A DNA stretch of 64,000 nt from Prorocentrum cordatum (lineage: Eukaryota > Sar > Dinophyceae > Prorocentrales > Prorocentraceae), in NCBI GenBank assembly GCA_963575745.1, contig CAUYUJ010016888.1:159501-223500 (forward strand), in the 5' to 3' direction. Of this stretch, positions 31,831 to 41,417 are shown piece after piece (within the stretch, counting starts at the first letter, position 1; the number at the start of each line of letters is the position of its first letter). Below the pieces are notes generated by a model. The model saw only the letters and a list, made by a program, of their open reading frames with translations, was not told the origin of the DNA and did no database searches. The translations under genes were made by a program, and so were the position numbers.

Positions 31831-34379
31831 TCACCTCGCCGGTACGAAAACCATTCTCCCGGGCGAAGCTATCCTCGCCGAGCCGCCTGGCACCGCGCGA
31901 GTGGACGACTCGGGGGAAGGCCGCCCCCGCGCGCGTACGGCGCGCCGTGAGATCCCGTCCGACCAGTTGCTTTTCGAGTCTACCCACTCGAGCCAGGTGG
32001 ACATGTCGCAGTGAAACTGGCGCGACACGCTGCACGGCGCGTCCCCCCGCGATTTGCCCTCGCGGCGCGCGCCTTGAAGAAATTCATAAGCTTGACGCTC
32101 CGGTCCAGGGTAGCATGGTCGCACCTGCCACTCACGAAGCTGTGGAGAGCGCTCGTGTTGTCAAGCACCCACAGGATGCGCCTCCCTCGGCACCTCCGCG
32201 CCTCTTGCGCCAGGACAATGGGGACCATGGCCCCCTCACAGAGGGCGATCGGATTCGCGCCCCTCTCCCGGTCCGCCGGCGAGAAACCCCACTCCGCGAG
32301 TATGGCATCGTTGAATACACACCATCCTCCCACACGCTCCCCTGTCAAGCAATCGACCAGGAGGTAGCCGCCTGTGGGCGCGGTCGCCCCGTCAGCCCGC
32401 GCGTCGCTTGCGATCACAATCAGCGGACACGAGGGCGGGCTCACGTCGACGCTTCTCTTCGGGGCAAGGTCTATTACAAATTCGAAGTAATCGAAGCACC
32501 GCCGAATCGCGTGGGATAACGCCCACGGAGGCGCGTCAGTGTACTGCCTCTGCTTCAGCGGCGCCATCGCGGCGCTGCCGACGCCGTTGAACATCGCGGA
32601 GGACGACCACTGCAGAATGCCCCGGAGCTTCGAGGCCTCCGCTGGTGTCAGGCTGTTCCGCGCACGGTGGTCCGCGAGCAAGCCTTTGATTTTGTCAATC
32701 ATGCTGGCCTTCGGCCAAAAGGAGACCACCCCTCTGCCTTCAAAAACCCGAGACACGTCGTGATCGACTCCCAAGAATGCCCCAGTGGCGGCCATGCGCT
32801 GCTGCTTCGCGCTGGCACTCGGGGTACCCAACTCCGAAAACAAGACGTTGAGTAAAGCCTGTCCCGAGCCTTTCGCCAATCCGAGGTCTCCAAGACTGCC
32901 ATCATCGACGTGCATTGTGTGCAACAATGCCGCCACGCGCCTGGCAGCGGCTTCCAGAAAGGCAGACCACCGCATGAAATTCATAACACTCGACGACAAG
33001 CCGAACAGCATGGCGAATGCAGTCAAGTATCGCCACTCCCCGCTGCGCGGTTCCCGCGCCGCAATGACGTTATATCGCAGCTGCGCGGGATTGACCGGCA
33101 CGGACCTGTATGCGTCCGGCAGGTCCTCGCCTCCAGTCTCAAGGGTTCAGCCCTCATCGGCAAAGCCTCCCGCCGCAGCTTCCTGCCTGAGGGCGCACGC
33201 CAAACACCGGGCCGGACCACGCCCCTTGGACACCGGAGGGGCCCACTAGGCCCACACGAACGGACCCGGGGGAACGGCCCGCGGGAAACCCGCGACACAC
33301 CGGCCGGCGGGGAGGGGGAAAAGGCCACCTCCGGTGTTTGGCGTACCTCCCGACCGCTGCCTCAAGACTTTGCCATGCAATGCAGGCGTGAACGCTGATG
33401 GCAAGTGCCACTTCTCAGGGTACACCGTCGCGCCGTTCTGCCCACCGGCTTTAGCATCGTCTATCCGCCGACGCTTGCCGTTCTGCTGCACGTGCACGAA
33501 CGACGGCACGGCCGCCCAGCGCCCGGCGCCGTACTCGCGGTCCATCGCGGCCAGCGACGCCGGAGGAGCAGCCCAGCCCTTCTCGCATTCCTTCAAGCAT
33601 GATTCCCAAAGAAACTCAGCCTCAGGATCAACCCGTCGCTTGTCCCTGGAACGTAAAAGCGCGGTGGACTCCGCCAACAAGCGGTCTTCAGAAACAGGTT
33701 CCGAACTTTCGCACCGCTCCCAGACACCCGTCTCCTCCAATCGCCCCACGATATTGAAGCCGGTCACAAATCTCTGGGCCAGCTGCCAATCCGGCCAACC
33801 CATCACCCAAGTCAGAACACAAATCAGCGCGATGTGGGTGTTCTGCGCCACGGCATGTACTGAGGGGCTTTGCCAGAGCCGAAGGGCGCGGGACACCGGC
33901 GCCAGCCTTTGACTAAGCTCCTTCAACGCCCCGGCGCAAGACTCGCGCCACTGCCTCAGCCGATTACCACCGGCCCACGCGAACGCAACCGTGGCAAAGG
34001 CAGCATACTTCAAATCAACGGGTGCCATGTACTCATCGTCGAATGGCAATCGCCCCGCGCTCGCGAATTCGATGCATTGAGCGAGGTGTGCCCGCTCCCC
34101 CACGCCGAGTTCGATAACCGGCGCCAGCGCTAGCCTGTGGTCGAGCACGCCTGCCTGGCGACCCAACACGGCGCTCGCGCGCCCCTTGGAATTTCTGCCC
34201 AGAGAACATCCCAGAGGTAGTCCTTCGTCCTGCAGCTCCGCCCAGATGGCGAAATCAACGAATGGCGAAGTATTCAACAAGTCTTGCAAGAACGGGATGG
34301 GAACGCCCACCAGCCACTCTTCCGGAAAGGACTTCCGAATTTTCACAGCGATGTCCGCCTGGCTCCATCGCGCGCCCAC
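31831..34379 (-). CDS. DIRS-like reverse transcriptase-RNase H, interrupted by two predicted introns
   Basis: Segment 1 (34379-33347): N-terminal region ending FVHVQQNGKRRRIDDAKAGG then QNGATV, the R-x-I-D-D-x-K fingers motif. Segment 2 (33130-32073): EDLPDAYRSVPV with the palm motif A Asp, AFAMLFGLSSSVMNFMRWSA (motif B), HTMHVDDGSLGD (catalytic HVDD), then RNase H with LIVIASDARADG (Asp), ALCEGAMVPIVL (Glu) and RRILWVLDNTSALHSF (Asp). Segment 3 (32016-31831): STWLEWVDSKSNWSDGISRR with the final RNase H Asp. Segments 1 and 2 share a frame but are separated by stops, and segment 3 is in another frame. Introns at 33346-33131 and 32072-32017 would restore one protein. The frame opens after a stop near 34455; the codon at 34379 is GTG, so the true start is unknown and it may be spliced to or translated after Gag. 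Confidence 0.8.
32017..32072 (-). other. Predicted 56-nt GC-AG intron in RNase H
   Basis: Minus strand AAG|GCGCGC…CGCCAG|TTTCAC. Removal joins NFFK in phase 0 to FHCDMSTWLEWVDSKSNW and restores the final RNase H motif, which otherwise lies in another frame. Confidence 0.5.
33131..33346 (-). other. Predicted 216-nt intron in RT carrying a TIR insert
   Basis: Minus strand CGGGAG|GTACGCC…CTGGAG|GCGAGG. It contains in-frame stops; removal joins QRSG to GEDLPDAYRSVPV in phase 1. Plus-strand 33197-33210 (ACGCCAAACACCGG) and 33331-33344 (CCGGTGTTTGGCGT) are perfect 14-bp inverted repeats, and the 5' one starts 2 nt inside the donor site. This may be an introner-type element. No target duplication is clear, and the exact acceptor is chosen by frame. 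Confidence 0.5.
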
Positions 34380-34608
34380 GACGCTGGGGCACGCGACCCC
34401 ACTGGTGACTGCCCCTTCTGCCGCGGCGGGCGGCGCGGCAGCGGGTGCGTTTCAATCGCCCTTGCGGCCGCGCTTGCCGCCGTCGGCCGCGCCCCCGCTC
34501 GCGTTCCTCGTGTCGCAAACTACAACGCCGGGTGTTCCGAACATTCGGCGCTAACCGTCGCCTTTCCCGGACCCAGGGCGCCCCCGGACCCGGGCCGCCC
34601 CCCTTAAG

Positions 34609-35941
34609 CTAACAGGGAAACCAAAAACTGAGACCCGGGCTCCTGGTGCACTTGAGGGCGCAGTGGTTCGACATGCCACACAAGCGCCCCGTCTTGTTGA
34701 TCACGACGGAACAGACGTGCTTATACCCGCGAGGGCACGGCTCGGAGCACTCCCCGGCGTTGAACTTGCGACACACCTGGGTTCCGTCTTTCAACCGATC
34801 GCCCAACTGCGCGCCCTTGCCACCTGTCCGCTGGCTCCGCCCGACGCTCGTCGGCGGCCGCTGCGGCCCGGGAGCTGGCGGTGAGGGCGGGCTCCACATG
34901 ACCTCGCGAGTCTGCAAGCCCTCGCGGATTATCTTCCCGACGCTCAGCTCGCTGGTGCGGACCCTGTCCGTCCACCAAGCGCGCTCCTCCTCGTCCCGAC
35001 GCACGACGTTAGGCAGCGCAATCGAGAACGGCATCGCACTGGCGTACTTGACCAAACGGAAATGGTAGGCCATCGCGACATCCAACGGAATCTGCACGAA
35101 ATCCGTCGTATCCGAAGACGCCTTCTCTGGCGTCCCGGGCGCCGGGTCAATCGGCTTCACCCCAGCGCGCGCGTATGCCACCATGAGAACCTGGTGCAAC
35201 GCGATATAGGTTTTCAAGTCCTTCGCGGGATCCGGATCTTCTTTCCCATCGCACACGAATTCGACATCCCCAATGCGCTGCCGCTTCCTGGCAGCCCTCG
35301 CGGCATTCAGCAACGTGCGGACCTTCCATACACTCATCATCGTCACCTGGCGCCTGCCGACCATGGGGGGCCGCGCGCGCGACGCGGTCCCCCCTCCGCG
35401 TGCAATGGGGCGCGCCTGCCCAGCTCCCTGCTGATCTTACTGGCCAGCGCTTCGGACGGCTCACACTCCGCTGGGTACGCCATCTTATACCGAGCGAAGA
35501 ACTGCTCGCTCAATTCAGCGAGCTGCGGCGACGGCAATGGGACATCGTCGCTCTCGTCCAAACCGCGCCTCTTCCGGGTCTCGGACTCCCGGGCGGCATC
35601 GCACACGGCTTTCCACGCCTGCCGCACTACGCGCTCGAACTGCGGCGCGGGCCAGGCAGGGCCCCCCCCCGCGCAGGCGAAGGCCGCGCCTGGCGCACGC
35701 GGGACAGCTGTCCCAGCCTCCTCTCGAGATCCGGCACGCGCTCGAGGATCGGCGCCCACTCGTTCTCGCTCGTGACGGCATGCGCGAAATCGACCAACGT
35801 CTCTAGACCCACGGTTTCGACCAGGTGGGTGGCGATGCGCTCATCAAACTGATACTTCGCGGCCAGCTCTCTGAATTGTGCAGCGGCGTCGCGAGCGCCG
35901 ACGCGCCCCGGCAGCGCAATGCCGTCAACTGACAAAGACAT
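34609..35941 (-). CDS. Gag-like protein of the DIRS-like element, three exons
   Basis: Start ATG at 35941 (MSLSVDGIALPGRV). Exon 1 to 35690 ends LERRLGQLSRVRQ; exon 2 (35618-35416) starts AWKAVCDAARESETRKRRGL; exon 3 (35353-34609) starts RQVTMMSVWKVRTLLNAA. The three lie in three frames and are joined by two GC-AG introns of 71 and 62 nt with exact phase. Exon 3 carries a helical region (TYIALHQVLMVAYARAG, IPLDVAMAYHFRLVKYA) and a C-terminal zinc-binding patch, CRKFNAGECSEPCPRGYKHV then C…CGMSNHCALKC. The position and zinc patch suggest a nucleocapsid-like, RNA-packaging role; the layout is that of Gag-like proteins in dinoflagellate DIRS elements. Stop at 34609. Confidence 0.65.
35354..35415 (-). 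other. Predicted 62-nt GC-AG intron in Gag
   Basis: Minus strand CTGGGCAG|GCGCGCC…GTCGGCAG|GCGCCAG. The boundaries lie inside a 9-bp direct repeat, GGCAGGCGC. Splicing joins codon AG|G and moves frame 2 into the frame of exon 3. Confidence 0.6.
35619..35689 (-). other. Predicted 71-nt GC-AG intron in Gag
   Basis: Minus strand GTGCGCCAG|GCGCGG…GTGCGGCAG|GCGTGG. The boundaries lie inside a 12-bp direct repeat with one mismatch. Splicing in phase 0 gives QLSRVRQ-AWKAVCDAAR and removes the frame break. Confidence 0.65.
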
Positions 35942-36599
35942 ACCGAGAACCACACGTGTCGCTCCGCTAAACCTACTCTCTGGACCGCGTTCGAGCCCAC
36001 CTCGGGGCGCGCATACGCATCCGTTAAGTTGGCATTCGCTGGCAGGCCCACGCGCAACTCCGCGCGTCTCCGCCGCGATGACGTCACCACCTCACGCCGG
36101 GGCTGCCCGGCCGCGCAACTTTTCACACGCCGCGCACACCAGGGCTCCCTCCGGGAGCGCCGGGAACCACTGCAGATCACTCAATCCATTCTGACATAGG
36201 TTCGTCACTGGCCCGAACTCACTGTCCGTCCAGGCTCTGGACTTTTTGAGGCGACGAATTACGGGCATCGCGACGTGATATCGAGGCCCCATAACCTCCC
36301 TTACCCGGGTAGCCCTCCCAGGCTCAGACTGCACGTACCCGATCGCGCCCCGCGGCTCGGGCGACGGGCCCACGGCTCGCGACGCGCGCGCGGATGATCC
36401 CTCCGCAACCTGCCTGACTGGCGGCGCGCAGTGCGCTGGCGCGCCATCTGAGCCCTTTACGTCACATTCACCCAACTCCGCGCCCTGCGCTGCCTCGGCA
36501 CCTGGAAGCGCGGTCACCGCGCGACCGGCGCAGTCAACTCCCCGCGCTTGGAACGCGGCCGGGCCTGCACGGGTTGCGTCTCCCGGCCGCACCGACACT
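35942..36599 (-). other. Spacer between recombinase and Gag-like genes
   Basis: 660 bp of GC-rich sequence within the element. A minus frame (36092-37027) crosses it but consists of Arg/Ala/Gly-rich sequence overlapping the recombinase tail in another phase. No motif seen. Confidence 0.4.
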
Positions 36600-38768
36600 T
36601 CATCTCCCCTGGACCTGGGGATGGAGACAGCCTCCAATGCCGCCCACGCCCGGGCACAATACCGCTGGGCCGCGCGATCGACCCGCGGTTCGCCCTGCGC
36701 GGCCCGCAATGGCAACCGACGCCGGACTGGCGCGCGCTCCCGCCTCTGCTGGTCGCTTGTTTTTGCCGGCAACTTTCGGCGCTCTGCGTGGACTCGCAGG
36801 CGCAGGCAACGCGTTCCCACGCAAACCGCCCGGCGCTTTACCGCGCCCCCCCCGCTTTGCACGCGGTGCCCCCGACGCGAGGGTTTGCGCAGCGCGCGCA
36901 CGCGCGCCCGGCGCTTCGGCGCCCGCCCCCCCCTCACCGCTCTTACCCGCGGCGCCCCCGTCGGCAGGGCCCCGACAATTGGGTGGAGGCGCGCCCGGCG
37001 CTTTACCGCGCCCCACCCGCTGTCCACGCGGGGCCGCGATTATCCGGAGAAACTTCTGCCGCCTCAACTCCTCGACGACCGACGGGGGCAAGAACGCGGC
37101 CTTCTCACGAACGGTCGACACCGCCACCCGCTGCTGCGCCTCTTTCTCTAGGTCGGCCAACATTACTTTTCCTGGCGCAGAACTCGCCCAGCATCGCACT
37201 TGCTCCCACTGCACTGGGGCCTCCAGATCGGTCCGCAGGCACGACAACACTCCGGCCATGTGCAGGCGCGTGCACATCTCGGCTTGCCGCCGACGCGCAT
37301 TATACACGATCGGCATCTGGTTCCGACGGGAGTTGTCTCCCCCCTCCGTCCAACCGCCCGAGATGACTCGGGCTTCCCAGTCCAATTGCATCGCGCTCGC
37401 CCATGTAGGCCCAGCCCGGCGCAAACTGTACGAAGTCACAAGATCCAACTGGGAATCGTCCGCTAGCGAGCCTCGGAATACTTCCTTCAGCGATCGGTTA
37501 AAGGCACCCAACTTCACCGGCGCGCCGGAAACTGGATCGAAGACGAGCCCCGTCGGCACAGCCCTTCCTGCTCGATCTTCCCGCGCCGCCAACTTGTGCC
37601 AACCATCCCACAAGGCGTCAGCGGCGGACCGCGCGCCACCTAGCCGCCTCGGCAAGCACCAATCGAACGAAGGTCGCCCCTGTCGCTTTCCCTGCTTCCC
37701 CCTCGATGCGCGGAACCAGCAAAAATAAACAGACTTCTCTAAAGGCCTAGAGCGCAGCAGGTGCGTGTACCTCACCCACGCGAATACCACCGCCAGCATC
37801 CCAGCCGCGAGCATGACTTGCCCAGGCGTTCTCGCGCCATCCAGGAAATCGATCACATGGTAAATCATCTCGGGTTCGACGACAGTGGCCTGGGCCGGCG
37901 GTGCTACGGTTCCACTGCCTGGATCACGTGGCACAGGGCGAAACGCATCGTCCAGGCAGAAAGGCGCTTTCAAATGTACGCACATCCACTTCAAGGCGTT
38001 CCAGATCCTGACGCCGGACGTCCGTGCGATCGAGAGCTTATGCACGAACTCGGCGACTGCCATGGGTTGCCGCGCCAGACTCGTCGCCGGCTGCCCTTGC
38101 CGGCCCGCCCACTCGGCCCACTGCCCCCACACGCGCAAGGCCGTGCGCAGCGTCCCGGATTCGAAATTACTCAGCCTAAACACCGCCGCGGACGAGACGT
38201 CGGCGAGCATCTCGGCCTGCGCCTCCTGCAACCCCTGCCCGAGGCCGCTTTCCGGGCGCCATTCAAGCGACACTCGAACTGCGCTGACCGCCAGCTGAAC
38301 GCGCCCCTCACGCTCTGCCGCCTCCGTCGCCACTGCGGCACAGCGTCTCGGCCGACCGCGGCGCGCGGCGGTAGGCCCACGCCCTTTCCCCGCCGCGGCC
38401 CCCGCGCTCACGGCGGGCGCGGCGGCCGCCGCCGCGCCGCCAAATCGCCCCTCCGCGCAAATGCCATGCGCGGGCACCAGCCACGGCGTCACCCGCGCCA
38501 CGTCCCGAGCCACGGCCCAGGCCGTGGGCACTCCACACTGCTCCGCCTCGTCCGTCGAGCAAAACAAATGCGCTAAATCGCCAGCCGACTCCAGTCCCTC
38601 TCTCTGCACGAGCGCAGAAAGGGACTCGCGCTCGGAGGAATCGACCCTCCAATCTAAGAACTCTTCGATGAAGAGCTCTCCGCGCTGCCCGGCCATCAAG
38701 CAGCACACAAGCAAGAAACAAACCAACAGCAACCGCTGTCGCCAACGCGCTTTGCTCGCACGATCCAA
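36600..38768 (-). CDS. DIRS-type tyrosine recombinase
   Basis: An intact 722-codon frame whose ATG lies inside repeat A1. Residues about 200-275 look like the N-terminal core-binding domain (LRTALRVWGQWAEWAGRQ). The catalytic domain follows: Arg in VVFAWVRYTHLLRSR (about 333 or 339), box II SYSLRRAGPTWASAM (447-460, Tyr in place of the usual His of H-x-x-R), W473 in GGW, and the nucleophile Y489 in QMPIVYNARRR. The last 150 residues are a Gly/Ala/Arg-rich tail of low complexity. Such enzymes integrate the circular DNA form of DIRS, PAT and Ngaro elements by strand exchange at a short core. It is the 5'-most gene, contrary to the usual 3' position. Frame intact, so possibly active. Confidence 0.8.
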   Translation of the reverse strand: MDRASKARWRQRLLLVCFLLVCCLMAGQRGELFIEEFLDWRVDSSERESLSALVQREGLESAGDLAHLFCSTDEAEQCGVPTAWAVARDVARVTPWLVPAHGICAEGRFGGAAAAAAPAVSAGAAAGKGRGPTAARRGRPRRCAAVATEAAEREGRVQLAVSAVRVSLEWRPESGLGQGLQEAQAEMLADVSSAAVFRLSNFESGTLRTALRVWGQWAEWAGRQGQPATSLARQPMAVAEFVHKLSIARTSGVRIWNALKWMCVHLKAPFCLDDAFRPVPRDPGSGTVAPPAQATVVEPEMIYHVIDFLDGARTPGQVMLAAGMLAVVFAWVRYTHLLRSRPLEKSVYFCWFRASRGKQGKRQGRPSFDWCLPRRLGGARSAADALWDGWHKLAAREDRAGRAVPTGLVFDPVSGAPVKLGAFNRSLKEVFRGSLADDSQLDLVTSYSLRRAGPTWASAMQLDWEARVISGGWTEGGDNSRRNQMPIVYNARRRQAEMCTRLHMAGVLSCLRTDLEAPVQWEQVRCWASSAPGKVMLADLEKEAQQRVAVSTVREKAAFLPPSVVEELRRQKFLRIIAAPRGQRVGRGKAPGAPPPNCRGPADGGAAGKSGEGGAGAEAPGARARAAQTLASGAPRAKRGGRGKAPGGLRGNALPAPASPRRAPKVAGKNKRPAEAGARASPASVAIAGRAGRTAGRSRGPAVLCPGVGGIGGCLHPQVQGR

Positions 38769-38873
38769 TTGCGCGCTCTGATGCGCGCAGTCCCTGCGAG
38801 CGCGCGCGGGCGTCCCCTTCTGTCATGATTATGGTTCCCTGACCCGAGCCTCCCCGAGCCTAAAGTCAACGCA
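38715..38873 (-). repeat. DIRS-like element repeat A1 (5' end)
   Basis: 159 bp identical to A2. It supplies the 5' leader and the first 18 codons of the recombinase. The promoter presumably lies here or upstream, but no core element can be named. Confidence 0.92.
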
Positions 38874-39265
38874 AAATCATCGCGGCCAAGTTGGCACCGA
38901 AACCCCAAATTCGAAACTACAGGATGCAGACGGTGAGCCGTGAACCTGATCACCACTGGAAGCCGCGTAGAATTCCTCGAGCGCATTGTCTTCCTAGTGG
39001 CCACATGTCCTCGCTCCACCGAATGCCTCACTGGCAAGCTGTCGCACAACGTCCCTCCGCCCATTCAGGGACACCCCTCGCCTCAAATATTCCGTGGCCC
39101 CGCCGGTGGCAGACTGGTCCGATTGGCGTCAGCAGCTAAAGTTCTTGTCCATCGAAGCATCGTAGGGCGCTGGGGCATAAGAACTGTTCGTATAACGCAG
39201 CTAAGAATACAGCGTTTGCGCATGTTTTGCGACTCCCAGAACTTCACGACGAGCTCAGTAGGAGT
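38874..39265. other. Unrecognised flank of the DIRS-like element
   Basis: Starts AAATCATCGCGG directly outside A1. No gene, repeat or second copy of the element end is seen. Confidence 0.3.
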
Positions 39266-39269
39266 CGCG

Positions 39270-39625
39270 GAAAAGGCCTCTAGGAGCCCTCTTGGGGCAG
39301 TCTTGGGACCCTCTTGGGGCGTCTTGGGGCCTCCTCAGTGAAAGCTCTCTTCGGCCCTTTTGGGGGGCGTCTTTGGGCTGTCCTGGTCCATCATCGGGCT
39401 TTTTGGGGACCTCTTGGGTTCCTTTTGGGCGCCTTTGAGTCCTGCGCAGCCCTCTTGGATTCATCCTGAGCAGAACGAAATGGCACGACGACTACAACCA
39501 AGACTGCCGCATGGTTTGGCTGATGTTTGGTCGCCTGGATATTCTCGTGCGACCCCCTGGGACCATCTTGGAGGCATCCTGGGGCCCTCTCGGGCTGCCT
39601 TGAGGCCCTCTGAGGCAACGTTGGC
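39270..39625. repeat. CTCTTGGGGC minisatellite block 5
   Basis: Same family as the CAAGAGGCCC blocks, reverse orientation, interrupted by unique sequence at 39470-39540. Confidence 0.55.
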
Positions 39626-39664
39626 GACGTCGTGGAATGTATGAAGTAGGATCTTGTTGCGAGT

Positions 39665-39905
39665 TGGAACAACATGCAGCAGGTAAAGTCTGCGGTGCGA
39701 GCGGCAATGCGCCCCCCTGCTACATGCAGGTATATCCCACTGTCACCTCACATTTCTGCAAAGCTACGCGCCTCGCAGCATAGAGACACAATGTGCAGCA
39801 AACAACGGCTGCAGTGCGCAGGACCGATGCCCCCTGCTATTTGCGGGTGCATGCCGCTCTGCCCTCACAGCTCGTGCAGCAAAGCTACGCGCCAACTCGT
39901 TACAG
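39665..39905. repeat. About 115-bp tandem duplication
   Basis: Two diverged units both run from TGCAGCA through GCCCCCTGCTA to GCAAAGCTACGCGCC. Confidence 0.65.
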
Positions 39906-40500
39906 CCAATGGCGATGCTGAGAAGGCAGCGGAGGCGCAATGCCGCGAGAAGAGCAGACTTGTGGAGACTCTTGGGGGGCATCTATGACCGTATCGGTGC
40001 TTTTTCTCTAAGCAGCTTGGGAGATAACTGATCATGATTTGCCCCCGATGTTCTGACCTACTTCGCAACGTAAATGCGCGTTGCATGCTGGCGGGCATGG
40101 CATTGGTATAATGAAGACGATGAAGAGGCTGAGGAGGGAGCAGAGAGGAAATGAGGCAGGGGCAAGAACGAGGGGCAAATGATGAGGAACAGCAGGCAAC
40201 GAGTCAAACAATAAACCAGCCAGTCCAGGAAATGGGCCTGCAACAGCGCAGCTGCGCCAGAGCAAGTTTGCGGCTTGCAGCGTTCACACTTTCAAACATC
40301 AAAACCCAAAACTGGTTCGAAGCTTCGAAGCTCGAAAAGGACTCCCAGGATCCTCCTCCCTCCACGTCCCTCTCCCCACAGATCTTAAGCACATCTGGGA
40401 GGCGACATGGGAAGCGGCTGCTGGAAGGCTGTGGACGAGGAAGAGGAGACTGGGCAACAAGATCGGGCTTTCCCCTCAAACCAAAACTCTGTCCTGCTCA
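39906..40500. other. Unrecognised region
   Basis: Mixed composition with no domain in any frame that I recognise and no clear repeat. Confidence 0.25.
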
Positions 40501-40504
40501 AACT

Positions 40505-40990
40505 ATACGCGCAATGCCACGATGCAGTATGCAATGCAATAGCATGATATACTCTACAATGCGCAGTGCATGCAATGCCATGCTGTGCTGTGAAATGGTA
40601 TGATCATATATGGGATGATACGCTGAGCCATATCTGCTATGTTTCCTATGACGAGCGATACTACCGCGCTACATGGTATGCACAGGCACGGCATGCCGGG
40701 CTATGCAATGCAATGCAATGCTATGCCATGTTCGGAGCTGCTAGGCTAAAACAAACAGGACGACAGTAAGAACAACAACGGGGGTGTGATATCTGCGGGA
40801 ATTCTGTTTACTATTGCGCAGAGTAGTACGGTGCTGTTCGATTAATTCATGCGCATTGTAACTCCATAGCACGCTCATGCAATGCCGTGCTAGGCAATGC
40901 TATGTCATGACGTGCAATACACTGCTATGTAATGCAATGCTAAGGCATGCTTAACCATACTGTGCTATTCATTGAAACGGTTAGCTCTGT
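40505..40990. repeat. Degenerate ATGCA/ATGC pentamer-rich tract
   Basis: Dense in ATGCAATGC, GCTATGCCATG and similar words (for example 40695-40735 and 40870-40950). Locally AT-rich. Confidence 0.75.
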
Positions 40991-41417
40991 CGTGCTGTGC
41001 CGTGCAGTGTCCTGGGCCCATCTTGTGCCTCCCCAAAAGACACCAAAGGGCCTCCGTAACGTCCAGGGAGCAGCCCAAGAGGGCCGCAACAAATGCCCCA
41101 GAGGTTCCCGATAGGCCCCCCACTGTCCACGATCCAGTCGGTGCGCCGAGGGAGGTGGGGGGGGACCCGCAAGGCCGCCTCCTCCTTTCGTTCGCCACGA
41201 GCACACCAACATACAGCACCTGTCATTCACTATGGCCCCGCGAAATAAGATCTGTCATTCAATATGGTCCCGCGAGCAAGCCCCTCGCATCGCCCCGCAT
41301 TTTAATCCGACGCCGACGCCGAATTCCCAGCGGAGGTCCCAAACATGCTGCAAGAGGCGTATATTATCCGCGACCCAATCTGGTCCTCACAGGACCCCAA
41401 GAAGCCGTCGAGAGACC
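40991..41417. other. Unrecognised region
   Basis: ATCTGTCATTCAATATGG-type words are repeated at 41221-41268. No gene recognised. Confidence 0.3.

Larger units (their letters stand above)
30374..38873 (-). mobile_element. DIRS-like tyrosine-recombinase retrotransposon with split direct repeats
   Basis: An 8.5-kb unit read on the minus strand: A1 (38873-38715), coding region, B1 (31525-31190), A2 (31193-31035), a 325-bp spacer, B2 (30709-30374). A1 equals A2 over 159 bp and B1 equals B2 over 336 bp, with no difference that I can see. B1 and A2 join directly with a 4-bp overlap, CGCA on the plus strand, and the same CGCA lies at both outer ends; no target duplication is visible. This A1-ORF-B1-A2-B2 plan is that of PAT/Ngaro-type elements, which integrate as circles by tyrosine recombinase. 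The coding region holds a tyrosine recombinase, a Gag-like protein and an RT-RNase H, all on the minus strand. I see no methyltransferase domain. Identical repeats suggest a recent insertion. Confidence 0.9.

Noticed and set aside
36092-37027. 311-codon minus frame overlapping the recombinase end
   Set aside because: It overlaps the recombinase tail in another phase and is Arg/Ala-rich through low-complexity DNA. No motif.
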